DNA of 64,000 bases from Rhizobiales bacterium 62-47 (GTDB taxonomy: Bacteria; Pseudomonadota; Alphaproteobacteria; Rhizobiales; Xanthobacteraceae): contig MKVX01000005.1 of assembly GCA_001899255.1 (NCBI GenBank), positions 186,001 through 250,000 of the forward strand. Direction: 5' to 3'. Each line of letters begins with the position of its first letter. Position 1 is the first letter of the stretch. Positions 43,569 to 53,207 of the stretch are shown here, piece by piece. The notes under the pieces are model-generated. The model ran no database searches. It was not told the DNA's origin and was given only the letters and a program-made list of their open reading frames with translations. Position numbers and translations under genes: made by a program.

Positions 43569-44666
43569 CTAGTCAGCGGAGGCCGCATCGTGGCGCGTGC
43601 GCCAGAACGCCAGCATGCGCTGCGCGGTCGCCGGCACCAGCCGCTGGAAATTCAGCCGCGCGGTTTCGATGTCGGCTTCCGGCGGCAAGCGGTTCGGACC
43701 GAGCCGCAGCACGATCAGCGCCCGCACCGTTGGCCACGCCAGATCCAGCGACTTGCCGAGCACCAGAATCGAATCGACGCGGATGGCGGCGAACAGGCCA
43801 TCGGTCATGGCAATCGGAATCCGTGCCATGGCCGCCAGCGCGGCGATGGTTTCCTCGTATTTGTGCGCCTTGGCGAAGCCGAGCAACGCACCCTCGTTGA
43901 GTGCATCGGCACGATGCAATGCAAGGATCGCTGCCTGCGCCGGCGCGAAGTCGCGCCGCACCACCGGACGCCGCTCGCTCTCCGACGACAGCGCCTGCAT
44001 CGCTTGCGTGATCGCAGCCTTGCGGCTTGGGGTGGCCTGCTCGAACAGGCGGCGGCGCACCAGGTCGACCGACTTCGACAGCAATTCATTCAACTGCGGC
44101 GCCGACAGGTCGTGCCGCTGCCCCACCGCGATGGCCAGCATGCCGTCGTCGCCCGCACGCTTGATTAATCCGGCGTAACCCTGTTGCGAAAATTGTGCGC
44201 CGGCATTGCCGGCCAGCCGCCGCACGACGTCGCGCTCGCCCCGCCGCACCACGACGTCGCTGACCGCCGCCGACACCGCCTCGCGCTCGGCAATCGCCAG
44301 CAGATGCTCCTGCCCCTTGCTGCGCGCCAGCTCGACCAGCACGGCTTCGCCCAGGAGCGGCGAAGCGCGCAACAGCGGCCCGGCAACGGCGATATGATCC
44401 TCGTGCGCAAGCTCATGCACCAGTTGCGGCGGCGCCTTGGCCAGCGCCGCAAAGCGCTCCGCCATGTCGATGCGCGCGGCAAGCTCGGCCTGCGGCAGCA
44501 GACCCGTCAGGATGCCGTCGAACAATTCGATATGCTGACTGCCGAACAGATCGGCGCCCTGAACGAACAGCGTCGACAGGCTGCGGATCACCGTGGCGCG
44601 GCGCTTGGGGTCGCTGCGCCGGACGATGTCCTGCAATCCCGGGATCAGTGAAGTGGCTGCCGCCAT
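43569..44666 (-). CDS. DUF2336 family protein
   Basis: This is an alpha-helical protein of unknown role, found mainly in alphaproteobacteria, often with chemotaxis or cell-cycle-linked genes. The 365-residue product is built from alanine- and leucine-rich helices. Typical family segments include VHELAHEDHIAVAGPLLRAS near 82-101 and SHQHLL-like EHLLAIAEREAVSAAVSDVVV near 118-138. There are no membrane segments and no catalytic motif. AAGGAA lies 5-6 bases before the ATG. It is 91 bp upstream of the dioxygenase gene on the same strand and may be co-transcribed with it. Confidence 0.82.
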   Translation of the reverse strand: MAAATSLIPGLQDIVRRSDPKRRATVIRSLSTLFVQGADLFGSQHIELFDGILTGLLPQAELAARIDMAERFAALAKAPPQLVHELAHEDHIAVAGPLLRASPLLGEAVLVELARSKGQEHLLAIAEREAVSAAVSDVVVRRGERDVVRRLAGNAGAQFSQQGYAGLIKRAGDDGMLAIAVGQRHDLSAPQLNELLSKSVDLVRRRLFEQATPSRKAAITQAMQALSSESERRPVVRRDFAPAQAAILALHRADALNEGALLGFAKAHKYEETIAALAAMARIPIAMTDGLFAAIRVDSILVLGKSLDLAWPTVRALIVLRLGPNRLPPEADIETARLNFQRLVPATAQRMLAFWRTRHDAASAD

Positions 44667-44793
44667 GGCATTTCCTTGGAAAGACGCAGCGCGTCAGCTC
44701 GCCCGGAACACTAGGTCAGCGGGCATGAAGGAAGGGTTAGCTGGTAACGGGCGGCAGGCGAGAGTCTGCGAAATCACGGTTCCCGATCCCTCC

Positions 44794-44948
44794 GGCCCTT
44801 GCCGGACGACCGCAAAACGGCTATATCCGCTGCAACTTACAGGTTCTCATACGATGGCGTATTGAGAGTGGGCCCCGCGGGACCCGCTCTTTTTTATTAC
44901 CTGAATGGACCTCCGGCGGCGTCGCCGGCCTATCGTCCGGCAAGGGCC
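44794..44948 (+). ncRNA. rimP leader: 16-bp inverted repeat bracketing an intrinsic terminator
   Basis: GGCCCTTGCCGGACGA at 44794-44809 is the exact reverse complement of TCGTCCGGCAAGGGCC at 44933-44948. The 123-base loop holds a terminator (44866-44895). The two structures do not overlap in sequence. If transcription starts upstream of 44794, the leader RNA can form the long stem after the polymerase has passed the terminator, or the DNA repeat may bind a dimeric protein. Nothing else is seen in the 44667-45033 gap, and no gene is supported there. Confidence 0.5.
44866..44895 (+). terminator. Intrinsic terminator in the rimP leader
   Basis: GAGTGGGCCC (44866-44875) pairs with GGACCCGCTC (44880-44889), with one T-G wobble and one C-A mismatch. 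It has a CGCG loop and is followed by T6 at 44890-44895. It points toward rimP and lies 138 bases before the rimP ATG, where it would stop transcription coming from upstream. It is therefore a candidate attenuator for the rimP-nusA-infB operon, or it closes a small upstream transcript. Confidence 0.65.
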
Positions 44949-45033
44949 ATCGATCCGGCCTGCTATGGCGGCCAAGACACCGGGCCGCGCCCATTGAGAC
45001 GACCGCAAGATTAGGCAGCTTTTGACCTTCGAC

Positions 45034-45801
45034 ATGACCGACCCAACCGCTGATTCCACCGCCGATCTGCTGGCCGAACCACGCCTGGTGGTCGAGCCCG
45101 GCGTCGCCGCGCGGGTGTCGGCGGTGGCGGTTCCGGTGCTGCAAGGACTCGGCTACCGGCTGGTGCGCATCAAGATTTCCGGTGAGGCCGGCTGCACCGT
45201 GCAGATCATGGCGGAGCGGCCCGACGGCACCATGCTGATCGAGGATTGCGAAGCGATCTCCAAGGCTCTGTCGCCGGTGCTGGACATCGCCGATCCGATC
45301 GACCGCGCCTACCGGCTGGAGATTTCCTCGCCCGGCATCGACCGGCCGCTGGTGCGCCGTTCGGATTTCGAACGCCATATCGGCCATCTGGCGAAGATCG
45401 AGATGGCGGTGGCGCATGAGGGCCGCAAGCGGTTTCGCGGCATTCTCGAGGCTGTTGAAGGCGACTGTGTGCGCCTACATCGTGATGACACACGCAATGA
45501 CGATGATGCCGTCGTCCTGCTGGCGATGGAAGATATCAGCGACGCCCGGCTGGTGCTGACCGATGAACTGATCGCGGAATCGATGCGGCGCGGCAAGGCT
45601 GCTGAGCGCGAACTGCGCCAGACCCTCGGCCTCGAACCACCGCCGCCGCCACACGCGAAGAAAAGCGACCCGGCCAAAAGCCACAAGCCGAAGCCGAAAC
45701 CCGAGAAGGCTCGCAAGAGCCCTCCCAAGAATACCAAGGCACACCGCCTCGCTGCAGAGAAACTACGGCGCGGCGACATCGATCCCACGAGAGGAGACTG
45801 A
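45034..45801 (+). CDS. rimP: Ribosome maturation factor RimP
   Basis: RimP is required for 30S subunit assembly. The 255-residue product has the N-terminal domain with [27 protein letters not shown] (about 45-70) and [14 protein letters not shown]. The C-terminal Sm-like barrel has [23 protein letters not shown] near 100-122. It then carries a long Lys/Pro-rich tail (about 205-255) not found in the short E. coli protein (150) but common in Bradyrhizobium. It is the first gene of the operon that ends at pnp. ATG 45034 is preferred over the TTG at 45022. Confidence 0.95.
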   Translation: MTDPTADSTADLLAEPRLVVEPGVAARVSAVAVPVLQGLGYRLVRIKISGEAGCTVQIMAERPDGTMLIEDCEAISKALSPVLDIADPIDRAYRLEISSPGIDRPLVRRSDFERHIGHLAKIEMAVAHEGRKRFRGILEAVEGDCVRLHRDDTRNDDDAVVLLAMEDISDARLVLTDELIAESMRRGKAAERELRQTLGLEPPPPPHAKKSDPAKSHKPKPKPEKARKSPPKNTKAHRLAAEKLRRGDIDPTRGD

Positions 45802-45804
45802 GCC

Positions 45805-47424
45805 ATGGCTGCTGTCAGCGCCAACAAACTCGAACTGCTGCAGATCGCCGATGCCGTCGCACGCGAGAAATCGATTGACCGCACCATCGTGATCCAGGCG
45901 ATGGAAGAAGCCATCGCCAAGGCGGCGCGCGCCCGTTACGGCAGCGAGACCGACGTCCACGCCGAGATCCATCCCAAGACCGGTCAGCTGCAACTCGCCC
46001 GCCATATGCTGGTGGTCGAGCAGGTCGAAAACGCATCGAACCAGATTTCGCTGGTCGACGCGCAGCGCGCCAACCCCGGCGCACAGATCGGCGACACCAT
46101 CGCCGACACGCTGCCGCCGCTGGAATATGGCCGCATCGCCGCGCAATCCGCCAAGCAGGTGATCGTGCAGAAGGTGCGCGAGGCGGAACGCGACCGGCAG
46201 TACCAGGAATTCAAGGATCGCATCGGCGACATCGTCAACGGCGTCGTCAAGCGCGTCGAATACGGCAGCGTCATCGTCGATCTCGGCCGCGGCGAAGCCA
46301 TCATCCGCCGCGACGAGATGCTGCCGCGCGAAGTGTTCCGCAACGGCGACCGCGTCCGCGCCTTCATCTTCGACGTGCGGCGCGAAACCCGTGGGCCCCA
46401 GATCTTCCTGTCGCGCACGCATCCGCAGTTCATGGCGAAGCTGTTCGCGCAGGAAGTGCCGGAAATCTACGACGGCATCGTCGAGATCAAGGCGGTCGCC
46501 CGCGATCCGGGCTCGCGCGCCAAGATCGGCGTGGTGTCGCGCGACTCCTCGGTCGATCCGGTCGGCGCCTGCGTCGGTATGCGCGGTTCGCGCGTGCAGG
46601 CGGTGGTGAACGAGCTGCAGGGCGAGAAGATCGACATCATTCCGTGGTCGCCGGATATCGCAACGTTCGTCGTCAACGCACTGGCGCCGGCGGAAGTCGC
46701 CAAAGTGGTCATCGACGAAGACCGCGAGCGCATCGAGGTCGTGGTGCCGGACACCAATAACCAGCTGTCGCTGGCGATCGGCCGTCGCGGCCAGAACGTG
46801 CGACTGGCCTCGCAGCTCACCGGTTGGGACATCGACATCCTCACCGAGCAGGAAGAATCCGAACGCCGCCAGGCCGACTTCGAAAACTCGACGCGGGTGT
46901 TCATGGAAGCCCTCAACGTCGACGAGGTCGTCGGTCAGTTGCTGGCGTCGGAAGGCTTCACTTCGGTCGAGGAACTGGCGCTGGTCGATGTCCGCGAACT
47001 GGCGGGCATCGAAGGCTTCGATGAAGAGACCGCCACCGAGCTGCAAACCCGCGCGCGCGACTATCTCGAACAGCTCGAAGCCGAGCTGGAAGCCAAGCGC
47101 AAGGAACTCGGTGTCGACGACGCGTTGACGACCGTGCCCGGCGTGACCTCGAAGATGCTGGTGAAGTTCGGCGAGAACGACATCAAGTCGGTCGAGGATC
47201 TGGCCGGCTGCGCCACCGACGATCTGGTCGGCTGGACCGAACGCAAGGAAGGCAGCGAGCCGACCAAGCATCCGGGCATCCTCGACGCCAACGAGATTTC
47301 GCGCGACGACGCCGAGCACCTGATCATGCAGGCGCGCGTTGCGGCCGGCTGGATCACCGAGGCCGATCTCGCCAAGCAAAGCGGCGAAGCCGAAGAGGCT
47401 GCGTCCGAAGATCACCCGGCATAA
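45805..47424 (+). CDS. nusA: Transcription elongation/termination factor NusA
   Basis: NusA binds RNA polymerase and nascent RNA and modulates pausing, termination and antitermination. The 539-residue product has an N-terminal polymerase-binding domain (1-130), an S1 domain (about 135-200, [21 protein letters not shown]), and KH domains near 230-370 ([20 protein letters not shown] and [16 protein letters not shown]). Two C-terminal helix-hairpin repeats lie near 370-520. It starts three bases after rimP. A repeat element follows its stop. Confidence 0.97.
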   Translation: MAAVSANKLELLQIADAVAREKSIDRTIVIQAMEEAIAKAARARYGSETDVHAEIHPKTGQLQLARHMLVVEQVENASNQISLVDAQRANPGAQIGDTIADTLPPLEYGRIAAQSAKQVIVQKVREAERDRQYQEFKDRIGDIVNGVVKRVEYGSVIVDLGRGEAIIRRDEMLPREVFRNGDRVRAFIFDVRRETRGPQIFLSRTHPQFMAKLFAQEVPEIYDGIVEIKAVARDPGSRAKIGVVSRDSSVDPVGACVGMRGSRVQAVVNELQGEKIDIIPWSPDIATFVVNALAPAEVAKVVIDEDRERIEVVVPDTNNQLSLAIGRRGQNVRLASQLTGWDIDILTEQEESERRQADFENSTRVFMEALNVDEVVGQLLASEGFTSVEELALVDVRELAGIEGFDEETATELQTRARDYLEQLEAELEAKRKELGVDDALTTVPGVTSKMLVKFGENDIKSVEDLAGCATDDLVGWTERKEGSEPTKHPGILDANEISRDDAEHLIMQARVAAGWITEADLAKQSGEAEEAASEDHPA

Positions 47425-47472
47425 GCGCGTGTTCCGCAAAAGTGGAATCCGGTTTTGCGATAAGAACTCGCG
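47425..47472. repeat. Dispersed palindromic repeat, family D (copy 2)
   Basis: GCGCGTGTTC and its partner GAACTCGCGC frame a core with GCAAAAGTGGAATCCGGTTT. It begins directly after the nusA stop and ends 25 bases before the ylxR start. It sits inside the operon, where a transcript hairpin could affect nusA/ylxR expression balance. The first copy is part of 24006-24115. Confidence 0.7.
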
Positions 47473-47497
47473 CCAATGATTAGGGACATGTTAACGC

Positions 47498-48196
47498 ATG
47501 CTTGCAATCGCCGATCCGGCAGATCTCGACGACGGACCACGGACTGCAAAGTCCGGGACCGCGCGGATGTGCGTGGTGACGCGGCAGGTCTGTCCGATCG
47601 ATGAACTGATCCGCTTCGTCGTCGCGCCGTCCGGCGAGGTCGTTGCCGACCTCAAGCGCAAGCTGCCGGGGCGCGGACTTTGGGTTTCGGCCTCGCATGC
47701 GGCCGTCGCCGAGGCGGTCAAACGCAGCCTGTTCGGCCGCGGCTTCAAGCGCGAGGTCCGGGTTTCGCCGCAACTGGCCGACGAAGTCGAACGGCTGCTG
47801 GTTCGCGGCGCGGTCGAAGCGCTGGCGATGCTCGCCAAGGCCGGGCAGGTGGTGTCCGGTTTCGCCAAGGTCGAGGACGCCATCGCGCAGCAGCCGATCG
47901 CGGCGCTGATTCACGCCGCCGACGGTGCCGACGACGGAATCCGCAAGCTGGACGCCAGGTTGGCCGCCTCGTCGCGGCAAAATGGCGAAACTGCCGGGAA
48001 ATCGCCGGAAATCCCGGTCATCACCGCCCTGTCCTCGGCAGAATTGGATTTGGCACTAGGGCGGTCAAATGTGATACATGCTGCCGTGCTCGCGGGCCCA
48101 GCGGGCGGGACATTCCTGTCGCGATGCCAGACCCTGGTCCGATACCGGATGGCAAGCGACGGCCAAGCGGGCGACACGACGGCCACACGACGCTGA
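47498..48196 (+). CDS. RNA-binding protein YlxR/DUF448 with L7Ae-like C-terminus
   Basis: The 232-residue product has an N-terminal YlxR fold, with the conserved RMCVVTRQVCPIDELIRFVVA near 23-43 and KLPGRGLWVSASHAAVAEAVKR near 53-76. A C-terminal segment (ITALSSAELDLALGRSNVIHAAVLAG) matches the L7Ae-like half typical of alphaproteobacterial members. YlxR is an RNA-binding modulator linked to nusA/infB operons. The ending is rich in Asp, Thr and Arg and may be disordered. It is separated from nusA by the repeat element and from infB by about 50 bp. Confidence 0.9.
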   Translation: MLAIADPADLDDGPRTAKSGTARMCVVTRQVCPIDELIRFVVAPSGEVVADLKRKLPGRGLWVSASHAAVAEAVKRSLFGRGFKREVRVSPQLADEVERLLVRGAVEALAMLAKAGQVVSGFAKVEDAIAQQPIAALIHAADGADDGIRKLDARLAASSRQNGETAGKSPEIPVITALSSAELDLALGRSNVIHAAVLAGPAGGTFLSRCQTLVRYRMASDGQAGDTTATRR

Positions 48197-48245
48197 CGAA
48201 AAGACGGCGCAGACAAGCGCCATGCAACAAGATTGGGACTGCTGA

Positions 48246-50873
48246 ATGGTTGATACGAAAAATCCTGGCGACAAGACGCTGAGCGTCAGCCCGACCAAGA
48301 CCCTGACGCTCAAGCCGAGGGTCGAGGGCACGGTGCGCCAGAGCTTCAGCCATGGCCGCACCAAACAGGTGGTGGTGGAAAAGCGTGGCAAGCGCCGCAT
48401 CGGCGGCGACGCGCCCCCCACCGAAGCCGCCCCGACGCCGGAACCCATCGCCAAGACCGCGACCCCGGCCAGGCCGCCATTGTCGCGCCCGGCCGCCCCG
48501 CGCAGCGGCTCCGGCGTGGTCTTGCGCACGCTGACCGAGGACGAACGCAGCGCCCGCGCCAGTGCGCTGGCCGAAGCCAAGATCCGTGCCGACGAGGAAC
48601 GCCGCGCCGCCGAGGCGGAAGCCGCGCGCCGCTCGAGCCGCGAATTCATCGAACAACAGGAGCGCGAAGCCGCCGAGGCCCGCCGCAAGGCCGAGGAAGA
48701 GCGCCATCGGCTGGAAGAGGAAGCCAAGCGCAAGGCCGAAATCCAGGCCAAGAAGAGCCTTGAGGCCGAGGCCAAGGCGGAAGCCAAGCCCGCCGCGACA
48801 ACCCCGGGCCGCCCCGCTACGACGACCACACCGCGCGCCCCGATCGTACCGGCGCGCCCGGCGGCCGTTGCCGCCGACGCCAGCGACGAGGATGAAGGTC
48901 CGCGTCAAGTGCGCCGTGGCCCCGGCGGCGCCGCGCGCCCCGTCGTCCCGCCGAAGACCACCGCCAAGCCGGGTCCGCAGAAGCAGCGCGGCCGCCTCAC
49001 CGTCGTCACCGCGCTCGATGCCGATGACGTCCGCGAGCGTTCGATTGCCTCGTTCCGCCGCCGTACCCAGCGCCTGAAGGGACATGCGAGCAACGAGCCG
49101 AAGGAAAAGCTGGCCCGCGAAGTCACGATTCCGGAAGCCATCACCATTCAGGAACTCGCCAACCGCATGGCCGAGCGCGCCGTCGACGTGATCCGACTGC
49201 TGATGAAGCAGGGCGCGATGCACAAGATCACGGACGTGATCGACGCCGACACCGCGCAACTGATCGCCGAGGAAATGGGCCACACCGTCAAGCGCGTCGC
49301 CGCGTCCGACGTCGAGGAAGGCCTATTCGATGTCGTCGACGATTCGACCGACACCGAACCGCGTTCGCCGGTGGTTACCGTGATGGGCCACGTCGACCAC
49401 GGCAAGACCTCGCTGCTCGACGCGCTGCGCCACGCCAACGTGGTGAGCGGCGAAGCCGGCGGCATCACCCAGCACATCGGCGCCTATCAGGTCACAGCAC
49501 CCGGCGGGCAGAAGATCACCTTCATCGACACGCCCGGCCACGCCGCGTTCACCGCGATGCGCGCGCGCGGCGCCAAGGTCACCGACATCGTCATCCTGGT
49601 GGTGGCGGCCGATGACGGCGTCATGCCGCAGACCATCGAGGCCATCAACCACGCCAAGGCGGCCAAGGTGCCGATGATCGTGGCGATCAACAAGATCGAC
49701 AAGCCGGAAGCCAAGCCGGAGCGCGTGCGCACCGAACTGCTGCAGCACGAAGTCCAGGTCGAATCGTTCGGCGGCGACGTCGTCGACGTCGAAGTGTCGG
49801 CCAAGAACAAGACCAATCTCGACAAGCTGCTCGAGATGATCTCGCTGCAGGCCGAACTGCTCGATCTCAAGACCAACGCGCAGCGGCCGGCCGAAGGCAC
49901 CGTGATCGAAGCCAAGCTCGATCGCGGCCGCGGCCCGGTGGCGACCGTGCTGGTGCAGCGTGGCACGCTGCGGGTCGGCGACATCATCGTCGCCGGCGCC
50001 GAGATGGGCCGCGTGCGTGCGCTGATTTCCGATCAGGGCGAGACCCTTAGCGAGGCCGGTCCTTCGGTGCCAGTCGAAGTACTCGGCTTCAATGGTCCGC
50101 CGGAAGCCGGCGATCGTCTCGCGGTGGTCGAGAACGAAGCCCGCGCCCGCCAGGTGACGAGCTACCGCGCGCATCAGAAGCGCGAGAATGCCGCCGCCAG
50201 CATTTCCGGTATGCGCGGCTCGCTCGAGCAGATGATGTCGCAGCTCAAGACCTCGGGCCGCAAGGAATTCCCGCTGGTCATCAAGGCCGACGTGCAAGGT
50301 TCGCTGGAAGCCATCCTCGGCTCGCTGGAAAAGCTCGGCACCGACGAAGTCGCCGCGCGCATCCTGCATGCCGGTGTCGGCGGCATCAGCGAGTCCGACG
50401 TGACGCTGGCCGAAGGCTTCAACGCCGCGATCATCGGCTTCTCGGTGCGCGCCAACAAGGAAGCGGCGGCAGCGGCGAAGCGCAACGGCATCGAGATCCG
50501 CTACTACAACATCATCTACGACCTCGTCGACGACGTGAAGAAGGCAATGAGCGGCCTGCTGGCGCCGACGCTGCGCGAAACCATGCTCGGCAACGCCGAA
50601 ATCCTCGAGGTGTTCAACATCTCCAAGGTCGGCAAGGTGGCCGGCTGCCGCGTCACCGACGGCAACGTCGAGCGCGGTGCCAACGTTCGCCTGATCCGCG
50701 ACAACGTCGTCGTGCATGAAGGCAAGCTGTCGACCCTGAAGCGTTTCAAGGACGAAGTGAAGGAAGTCCAGTCCGGACAAGAGTGCGGCATGGCCTTCGA
50801 GAGCTATCACGACATGCGCGTCGGTGACGTCATCGAGTGCTATCGCGTGGAGACGATCCAGCGTTCGCTGTGA
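48246..50873 (+). CDS. infB: Translation initiation factor IF-2
   Basis: IF-2 is the GTPase that brings fMet-tRNA to the 30S subunit and promotes subunit joining. The 875-residue product has a long, variable charged N-terminal region (about 1-300, with Ala/Glu/Lys-rich coiled segments). The G-domain motifs are [14 protein letters not shown] (G1, near 380), [16 protein letters not shown] (G3, near 425) and [14 protein letters not shown] (G4, near 480). EF-Tu-like and C-terminal fMet-binding domains end in EYR-like [12 protein letters not shown]. The N-terminal IF2-N module is seen near 298-345. Confidence 0.98.
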   Translation: MVDTKNPGDKTLSVSPTKTLTLKPRVEGTVRQSFSHGRTKQVVVEKRGKRRIGGDAPPTEAAPTPEPIAKTATPARPPLSRPAAPRSGSGVVLRTLTEDERSARASALAEAKIRADEERRAAEAEAARRSSREFIEQQEREAAEARRKAEEERHRLEEEAKRKAEIQAKKSLEAEAKAEAKPAATTPGRPATTTTPRAPIVPARPAAVAADASDEDEGPRQVRRGPGGAARPVVPPKTTAKPGPQKQRGRLTVVTALDADDVRERSIASFRRRTQRLKGHASNEPKEKLAREVTIPEAITIQELANRMAERAVDVIRLLMKQGAMHKITDVIDADTAQLIAEEMGHTVKRVAASDVEEGLFDVVDDSTDTEPRSPVVTVMGHVDHGKTSLLDALRHANVVSGEAGGITQHIGAYQVTAPGGQKITFIDTPGHAAFTAMRARGAKVTDIVILVVAADDGVMPQTIEAINHAKAAKVPMIVAINKIDKPEAKPERVRTELLQHEVQVESFGGDVVDVEVSAKNKTNLDKLLEMISLQAELLDLKTNAQRPAEGTVIEAKLDRGRGPVATVLVQRGTLRVGDIIVAGAEMGRVRALISDQGETLSEAGPSVPVEVLGFNGPPEAGDRLAVVENEARARQVTSYRAHQKRENAAASISGMRGSLEQMMSQLKTSGRKEFPLVIKADVQGSLEAILGSLEKLGTDEVAARILHAGVGGISESDVTLAEGFNAAIIGFSVRANKEAAAAAKRNGIEIRYYNIIYDLVDDVKKAMSGLLAPTLRETMLGNAEILEVFNISKVGKVAGCRVTDGNVERGANVRLIRDNVVVHEGKLSTLKRFKDEVKEVQSGQECGMAFESYHDMRVGDVIECYRVETIQRSL

Positions 50874-50913
50874 GTCCAAATCTCACAAGAGCGTCGGACC
50901 AACTCGAATAGAA

Positions 50914-51004
50914 CGTCATGCCCGGCTTTGTGCCGGGCATCCACGTTCTGAGAAATTTCTACAGGAAGAAGACGTGGATGGCCGGGACAAGCCCGGCCAT
51001 GACG
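50914..51004. repeat. Dispersed palindromic repeat, family B (copy 2)
   Basis: The first hairpin has ATGCCCGGC and GCCGGGCAT arms (CGTCATGCCCGGCTTTGTGC), and the second has ATGGCCGGG and CCCGGCCAT arms ending ATGACG. The outer arms CGTCATG and CATGACG also pair. It lies inside the infB-rbfA gap, which it nearly fills, so the operon mRNA will carry it. It matches 60613-60706 closely. Confidence 0.78.
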
Positions 51005-51024
51005 GGTGTTTTCGAAGGACGACC

Positions 51025-51441
51025 ATGCCGCGCCATCATCAGCCAGCAAAACATCCCGGCGGTTCGCAACGTCAGTTGCGCGTCGGCGAAACCGTGCGGC
51101 ACGCCGTTGCCCAAATTCTCGCGCATGGCGGCGTGCATGATCCGGTGCTCGAAGCGCATCTCATCACCGTGCCGGAAGTGCGCATGTCGCCCGACCTCAA
51201 GCTGGCGACGATCTATGTCATGCCGCTCGGCGGCCACGACACCGATACGGTGATCGCGGCGCTCGATCACAACAAGAAGTTTCTGCGCGGCGAGATCGCG
51301 CGGCGAGTTAACCTAAAATTTGCACCTGATATTCGCTTCCGCGTCGACGAACGATTCGATGAAGCGGAACGGATCGAGAAATTATTGCGAACACCTGCGG
51401 TGCAACGCGACCTCAAGCCGGATTCGGACGAAAGTGAATGA
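51025..51441 (+). CDS. rbfA: Ribosome-binding factor A
   Basis: RbfA is a small KH-like protein needed for 16S 5' end processing and cold adaptation. The 138-residue product has the motif [18 protein letters not shown] near 15-32, [16 protein letters not shown] near 57-72 and [25 protein letters not shown] near 96-120. Ribosome site GAAGGACGACC precedes ATG 51025, and the preceding repeat is not part of the gene. It overlaps truB by 4 bases. Confidence 0.95.
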   Translation: MPRHHQPAKHPGGSQRQLRVGETVRHAVAQILAHGGVHDPVLEAHLITVPEVRMSPDLKLATIYVMPLGGHDTDTVIAALDHNKKFLRGEIARRVNLKFAPDIRFRVDERFDEAERIEKLLRTPAVQRDLKPDSDESE

Positions 51442-52547
51442 TTGTGACGACACCAGACAACGCCATCGCCACCAAAATTGCTGACGATTCGTCGCCTGCG
51501 GAAAATAATTCCGGCACGCCGTCGCTGGAGCGCATGCGCGCGACCAACGACCCGCGCGGCAACAAGCAGGGGCGCAACGGTCAACCGCGCCGCGATCGGC
51601 GCGACGTTCATGGCTGGGTCGTTCTCGACAAACCGATCGGCATGACCTCGACGCAGGCCGTCGCCGTGGTGAAGCGGTTGTTCAACGCCAAGCGCGCCGG
51701 CCACGCCGGGACCCTCGATCCGCTGGCCTCGGGCGGCCTGCCGATCGCGCTCGGCGAAGCCACCAAGACGGTGCCGTTCGTCATGGACGGCCGCAAGCGC
51801 TACCGCTTCACCGTGAGTTGGGGCGAGGAACGCGACACCGACGACACCGAGGGCCGCGTCACCCAGACCAGCGACCGCCGCCCCGATCCGGAGGAGATCC
51901 GGGCGCTGCTGCCGCAATTCACCGGTGTTATCTCCCAGATTCCCCCGCAATATTCCGCGATCAAGGTGCAGGGCGAACGCGCCTACGACCTGGCGCGCGA
52001 CGGGGAAGTCGTGGCGCTGCAACCCCGCGAGGTCGAGATTCATCAATTAACCCTTACCGATCAATCAGATAAGGACAACTCGGTGTTCGAGGCCGAATGC
52101 GGCAAGGGCACTTATGTGCGGGCGCTGGCGCGCGACATGGGCCGGCTGCTCGGCTGTTACGGCCATATCAGCGCGTTGCGGCGGACGCTGGTCGGCCCGT
52201 TCGACGAGGCGGACATGATTCCGCTGGAAGAATTGCAGGCTTTGTGCGATAGAGCCGCGTCCGGCGAGGCGAGCCTCGCGGACGCGCTTTTGCCCGTTGA
52301 GACCGCGCTGGACGACATCCCGGCACTGGCCGTCACACGGGCTGATGCGGCAAGGCTCCATCGGGGTCAGGCCGTTTTGTTGCGCGGACGGGATGCGCCC
52401 ACTTGTAGCGGCACAGTTTATGTCACGGTAGCAGGCCGGCTTCTCGCGCTTGCCGAACTTGGACATGGCGAACTCATCCCCAAGCGTGTGTTCAACCTGA
52501 CGGGGCTAACTGCCAGTCCCGATCGCAAAGACAATGAAAGAGTGTGA
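51438..52547 (+). CDS. truB: tRNA pseudouridine(55) synthase TruB
   Basis: TruB makes pseudouridine 55 in the T-loop of most tRNAs. The 369-residue product has the catalytic Asp motif [23 protein letters not shown] near 89-111, with a core [20 protein letters not shown] near 118-137 and [17 protein letters not shown] near 165-181. The C-terminal PUA-like domain lies near 295-350. It has an extra N-terminal segment of about 50 residues, rich in charged residues, before [13 protein letters not shown]. It overlaps rbfA by 4 bases and ends just before rpsO. Confidence 0.96.
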   Translation: MIVTTPDNAIATKIADDSSPAENNSGTPSLERMRATNDPRGNKQGRNGQPRRDRRDVHGWVVLDKPIGMTSTQAVAVVKRLFNAKRAGHAGTLDPLASGGLPIALGEATKTVPFVMDGRKRYRFTVSWGEERDTDDTEGRVTQTSDRRPDPEEIRALLPQFTGVISQIPPQYSAIKVQGERAYDLARDGEVVALQPREVEIHQLTLTDQSDKDNSVFEAECGKGTYVRALARDMGRLLGCYGHISALRRTLVGPFDEADMIPLEELQALCDRAASGEASLADALLPVETALDDIPALAVTRADAARLHRGQAVLLRGRDAPTCSGTVYVTVAGRLLALAELGHGELIPKRVFNLTGLTASPDRKDNERV

Positions 52548-52549
52548 CG

Positions 52550-52819
52550 ATGTCGATTACCGCCGAACGCAAAGCGGAAGTCATCAAGACGAATGCCAAG
52601 AAAGCCGGTGACACCGGTTCGCCAGAGGTTCAGGTCGCGATCCTGTCGGAACGCATCAACAACCTCACCGAGCACTTCAAGACCCACGTCAAGGACAACC
52701 ATTCGCGCCGTGGTCTGCTGAAGCTCGTGTCCACCCGACGCTCGCTGCTCGACTACGTCAAGAAGAAGGACGAGGCGCGTTACAAGGCGCTGCTCGAGAA
52801 GCACAACATCCGCCGCTAA
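52550..52819 (+). CDS. rpsO: 30S ribosomal protein S15
   Basis: S15 is a 16S rRNA central-domain primary binding protein. The product is 89 residues, the family length, with [20 protein letters not shown] (about 22-41), [20 protein letters not shown] near 50-69 and the ending [12 protein letters not shown] 52550 gives [13 protein letters not shown]; the GTG at 52544 adds two residues. The stop codon lies in the loop of a hairpin (CGCCGC-TAA-GCGGCG). Confidence 0.98.
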   Translation: MSITAERKAEVIKTNAKKAGDTGSPEVQVAILSERINNLTEHFKTHVKDNHSRRGLLKLVSTRRSLLDYVKKKDEARYKALLEKHNIRR

Positions 52820-53207
52820 GCGGCGTTCGCGCGCGTAACGTTTGCGCGCGCTTGTCGACGTCGCCCGGTCGAGCAGAATTAAAGTTTCTGCGGATCGGGT
52901 TACGTTCATCTGATGGAGCGGATTCCTGACTGGTATCCGCCCATTGCGTTCAGCAGCAATCCGGCGGCTGGACGATGACGGGCAAGGGGCCCGTCGCGCG
53001 GGCCGCAAGGCCAAAAGCAATGGCCCGCACCATCGGAAGGATGCCAGCCATCCAAAATACCAAAGCCATGGCAGGATCGCAGGACGCTGCTTTCGCGTAC
53101 GCGCCGCTTGATGCGGACGTCACGTCGAACAGCCTCCCGCCGTCTTGCGCATGGCTTTTGTATATGGGGTCGGCACGCCTTTCGTGAACTCATGAAAGAA
53201 AATGACC
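52811..53207 (+). other. rpsO-pnp intergenic region with three hairpins
   Basis: The first hairpin, CGCCGC-TAA-GCGGCG (52811-52825), spans the rpsO stop. The second is GCGCGCG (52829-52835) with CGCGCGC (52845-52851). The third is GACGGGC (52977-52983) with GCCCGTC (52989-52995), loop AAGGG, about 210 bases before pnp. None has a T run. In enterobacteria this region carries a terminator, the pnp promoter and an RNase III-cleaved pnp leader; the third hairpin could play that last role, which is inference. No coding region is supported in the gap. Confidence 0.5.

Noticed and set aside
44799-45014. Small open frame in the rimP leader as a possible leader peptide
   Set aside because: It starts with a non-ATG codon, has no ribosome site, runs through the terminator hairpin, and shows no attenuator-type codon run.
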